Assembly (NCBI GenBank): GCA_900316415.1
Contig: ONCV01000004.1
Coordinates: forward strand, 1 to 64,000
DNA: 64,000 nucleotides
Origin: an uncultured Eubacteriales bacterium
Lineage (GTDB): Bacteria > Bacillota > Clostridia > Christensenellales > Aristaeellaceae
Reading direction: 5' to 3'
Shown in pieces: positions 62,035-64,000 of the stretch. The stretch's first letter is position 1, and each line of letters starts with the position of its first letter. Below the pieces are notes generated by a model. That model made no database searches, was not told where the DNA came from, and worked only from the letters and a program-made list of their open reading frames with translations. The position numbers and the translations under genes were made by a program.

Positions 62035-63833
62035 TCCGCGGCGTCCTTCGCCAGGGTGCCCACGTCCTTCTTCGGCAGATACTGGAGGGCGTATTCCTCG
62101 TAATAGTCTTCGTACTGATGGGGATGCTGCTCCCGGATGGCCTCGCTCAGCTCATGCACATCCAGAGAGTTGGCCAGCAGCTCGATGATGACGATGGCGA
62201 TGTTCGAGCAATGATCGGAGACCCGCTCGAAATCCACGATCAGATCGTTGAAGACATAGCCGTTTCCGATCGTGCATTTTCCCTTCTGCAGCCGCGCGGC
62301 GTGCTTTTCCCGCATCTTCCGGCACAGCTGGTTGATGACCTGCTCCAGGGGCTCCACCCGGTAGGCGATTTCCACATCGTCGCTCAGGAAGGCCTCGAAG
62401 GTGATGTCCAGGATGCGCGAGACGGCCGCGGACAGATTGGCCATTTCCTTCTTTGCCTTTTCGGAGAGCGTCAGCTTCTTTTCCATCATTTCCTGTGCCC
62501 GCTCGGCAATGTTCAGGGCATGGTCGCTGATCCGCTCCAGATCCGTGATGGTGCGCAGGTACTGGCTGACGGCCCGGTTCTGCGTTTCTGTCAGATCCCG
62601 CCCGGTGAGCCGCATCAGGTAGCTGCCGATCTTGTCCTCGTACCGATCCACAATTCCCTCCAGGTTCCGAACCTCCCGGAGGGTTTTTTCATCGTATTCA
62701 GTCAGCAGGCTGATGGCCTGCTTCATGGACTGTTCCGTCAGCTCCGCCATTTTGTTCATGGTCAGACGGGTCTGCTCCACCGCCAGGGTCGGATACGCCA
62801 GGAAGCGCTCCTCCAGACGGTTCATGTCCATCGTCTGCTCCTCGTCCTCCTCCTTGGCGGGAACCAGCAGGCAGACCAGCTTTTCCAGCAGGGGAATGGC
62901 CGGGGCCAGCAGAATCACCGTGGAGAGGCGGAAGAGGGTATTCAGCAGCGCGATGGAAAACATGTTCATCGTCTGATCCATCCAGGAGAAATGCAGGAAG
63001 CTGTTCAGCCCGTAGAACACGGCGGCGAACAGGATCACCCGGCAGACCTCCACCACCAGGTAGCTGACCGAGGCCCGCCGGCCCTCCACAGAGGAACCCA
63101 GGCCGGACAGCAGCACCGGAACGGAGGCGCCGATGGCGATGCCCAGGATGATGGGGAGCACCTCATGGAATTCCAGCAGCCCCGTCGCGGACAGGGCCTG
63201 CAGGATACCGACGGCGGCGGAAGCGCTCTGCAGCACGGCGGTGATCACCAGGCCCACCAGAATGCCCAGCAGGGGATGGGAGAAATTGGTCATCAGGTTC
63301 AGGAAGGTCGGATTCTCCCGCAGGCTTTCGACCGCGCCGCTCATGGTCATCATGCCGAACATCAGCACGGAGAAGCCCAGCAGGATATCGCCGATCTGCT
63401 GGGTGGATTTCTTTTTGCCGATCATCCGCAGCAGAATGCCCGCCACGGCCACCAGGGCGCTGAGGGATTCCGTGCTCAGCAGGTTCATCACCGAGGAAGC
63501 GCCTTCCCCCCCGATGCTGGACAAACAGATGATCCACCCGGTGACGCTTGTGCCGACCACGGCGCCCATGATGACGGAAATGGCCTGGCGCAGATGCATC
63601 ATCCCGGAATTGACGAAGCCGACCACCATGACGCTGGTGGCCGAGGAGGACTGAATCACCATCGTGACGACGGTGCCCAGCAGAATCCCCTTCAGCGGCG
63701 TCGAGGAGAGCCGGTACAGAATCAGCTCCAGCTTATTCCCGGCGACCCGCTTGAGCCCGTCCCCCATGAGGGACATTCCAAAAAGAAAAAGCGCAACTCC
63801 GCCCAGGAGCAGCACCACATTTGACAATGCCAT
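62031..63833 (-). CDS. Na/Pi cotransporter family protein with PhoU-like C-terminal domain
   Basis: A 600-residue protein. The N-terminal ~350 residues contain about eight membrane segments with the duplicated QSSSATSVMVVGFV and QSASAAVGILQAL motifs of the Na+/phosphate symporter family (NptA/YjbB type). The C-terminal ~220 residues form a PhoU-like helical bundle (MNKMAELTEQSMKQAISLL...RISDHALNIAERAQEMMEKK). ATG 63833 has GGGGGAGG upstream; the longer frame lacks an RBS. Its stop overlaps the end of the pectinesterase gene by four bases on the other strand. It may import phosphate or control cell phosphate. Confidence 0.9.
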   Translation of the reverse strand: MALSNVVLLLGGVALFLFGMSLMGDGLKRVAGNKLELILYRLSSTPLKGILLGTVVTMVIQSSSATSVMVVGFVNSGMMHLRQAISVIMGAVVGTSVTGWIICLSSIGGEGASSVMNLLSTESLSALVAVAGILLRMIGKKKSTQQIGDILLGFSVLMFGMMTMSGAVESLRENPTFLNLMTNFSHPLLGILVGLVITAVLQSASAAVGILQALSATGLLEFHEVLPIILGIAIGASVPVLLSGLGSSVEGRRASVSYLVVEVCRVILFAAVFYGLNSFLHFSWMDQTMNMFSIALLNTLFRLSTVILLAPAIPLLEKLVCLLVPAKEEDEEQTMDMNRLEERFLAYPTLAVEQTRLTMNKMAELTEQSMKQAISLLTEYDEKTLREVRNLEGIVDRYEDKIGSYLMRLTGRDLTETQNRAVSQYLRTITDLERISDHALNIAERAQEMMEKKLTLSEKAKKEMANLSAAVSRILDITFEAFLSDDVEIAYRVEPLEQVINQLCRKMREKHAARLQKGKCTIGNGYVFNDLIVDFERVSDHCSNIAIVIIELLANSLDVHELSEAIREQHPHQYEDYYEEYALQYLPKKDVGTLAKDAAD

Positions 63834-63906
63834 GGAAAACCTCCCCCGGCGGCCTTCCCGCGTTCCCGGAACGCCCCGCCGGCATTTCTTCCTTAAGATC
63901 GGTTTC

Positions 63907-63935
63907 ATTCTACACGAAAACAGAAAAGAAGTAAA
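63907..63935 (-). promoter_or_regulatory. Promoter of the Na/Pi cotransporter gene
   Basis: On the minus strand: TTTACT (63935-63930), 17-bp spacer, TAGAAT (63912-63907). Confidence 0.6.
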
Positions 63936-63938
63936 GCC

Positions 63939-63967
63939 TTGCATTTTGGAATCCCCGGGTTTATAAT
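63939..63967 (+). promoter_or_regulatory. Promoter of the gene starting at the window end
   Basis: TTGCAT (63939-63944), 17-bp spacer, perfect TATAAT (63962-63967), back to back with the minus promoter only three bases away. Confidence 0.8.
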
Positions 63968-63997
63968 ACCACAAACCAGAAAAGGAGGGTTTGCAGA

Positions 63998-64000
63998 ATG
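63998..64000 (+). CDS. Start codon of a truncated gene
   Basis: ATG at 63998-64000 with AAAGGAGGG nine bases upstream and a strong promoter. Only the start codon is in the window, so the product is unknown. Confidence 0.7.

Overview
The window is chromosomal DNA from a GC-rich, Gram-positive anaerobe, most likely a gut or rumen member of the Clostridia. The evidence is the gene order rimP-nusA-rnpM(ylxR)-ylxQ-infB-rbfA-nrnA-truB, Firmicutes-type families (TmcAL, NrnA, DegV, BioY, LCP, YkuD), strong AGGAGG-type ribosome binding sites, and sharp sigma-A promoters (TTGACA-N17-TATAAT class) in front of most operons. The sugar-acid and plant-polysaccharide genes (uxaA, uxaB, pectinesterase, beta-mannosidase) suggest a pectin/hemicellulose feeder. 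Species is not determined; an assignment near Christensenellales is only a guess. Because of the high GC content, very long antisense open frames run across many genes; these are shadows and are not annotated.

Layout. 1-590: no convincing gene; a 32-bp-periodic TGTCCA array (probable decayed insertion-sequence end) and a G-rich tandem repeat. 591-5013 (minus): MoxR ATPase, DUF58 protein and transglutaminase-like membrane protein as one operon. 5163-12492 (plus): phosphoglucomutase, DUF624 membrane protein, methyltransferase, Hsp33, a HEAT-like protein and a zinc-ribbon/membrane/TPR protein. 12586-15613 (minus): uxaB-uxaA for galacturonate catabolism. 15884-18870 (plus): branched-chain aminotransferase, an unknown protein, RluA-type pseudouridine synthase. 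18991-25587 (plus): a cell-envelope/redox cluster (LCP protein, zinc-ribbon membrane protein, DUF3298-like protein, RseC-like protein, COG2509 flavoprotein), then TmcAL. 25594-34967 (plus): the translation operon rimP to truB, with a structured leader and a TIR-membrane-Sel1 gene at its end. 34986-38996: D-lactate-type dehydrogenase with a Cys-rich tail and two MATE exporters. 39007-39341 (minus): tRNA-Val(GAC) beside a decayed tRNA copy carrying large palindromes. 39547-41335: rpsB-tsf. 41491-44063: MBL/beta-CASP protein, tRNA-Leu(UAA), pyrH. 44123-47647 (minus): prfC-typA. 47842-52127: beta-mannosidase and an ABC exporter. 52406-54723: a probable arginine ABC importer behind ARG-box-like operators. 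55029-57254: convergent L,D-transpeptidase and M15 carboxypeptidase. 57338-60185: DegV (minus), birA and bioY. 60328-62034: a pectinesterase-acetylesterase fusion. 62031-63833 (minus): Na/Pi cotransporter with PhoU-like tail. The start of a further gene is cut by the window end.

How the genes fit together. Pectin fragments are probably de-esterified by the CE8-CE12 fusion inside the cell and the galacturonate goes through tagaturonate (UxaB) and altronate (UxaA). Protein synthesis genes are well represented: initiation (IF-2), elongation (EF-Ts, S2), release (RF3), ribosome maturation (RimP, RbfA, TypA) and RNA modification (TruB, RluA-like, TmcAL). Envelope genes (LCP, L,D-transpeptidase, carboxypeptidase, MoxR/DUF58/transglutaminase) are scattered. 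Least expected are the TIR-Sel1 membrane protein behind truB, the palindrome-filled tRNA pseudogene, the shared acidic leader of two secreted wall enzymes, and two zinc-ribbon proteins with the same overall topology.
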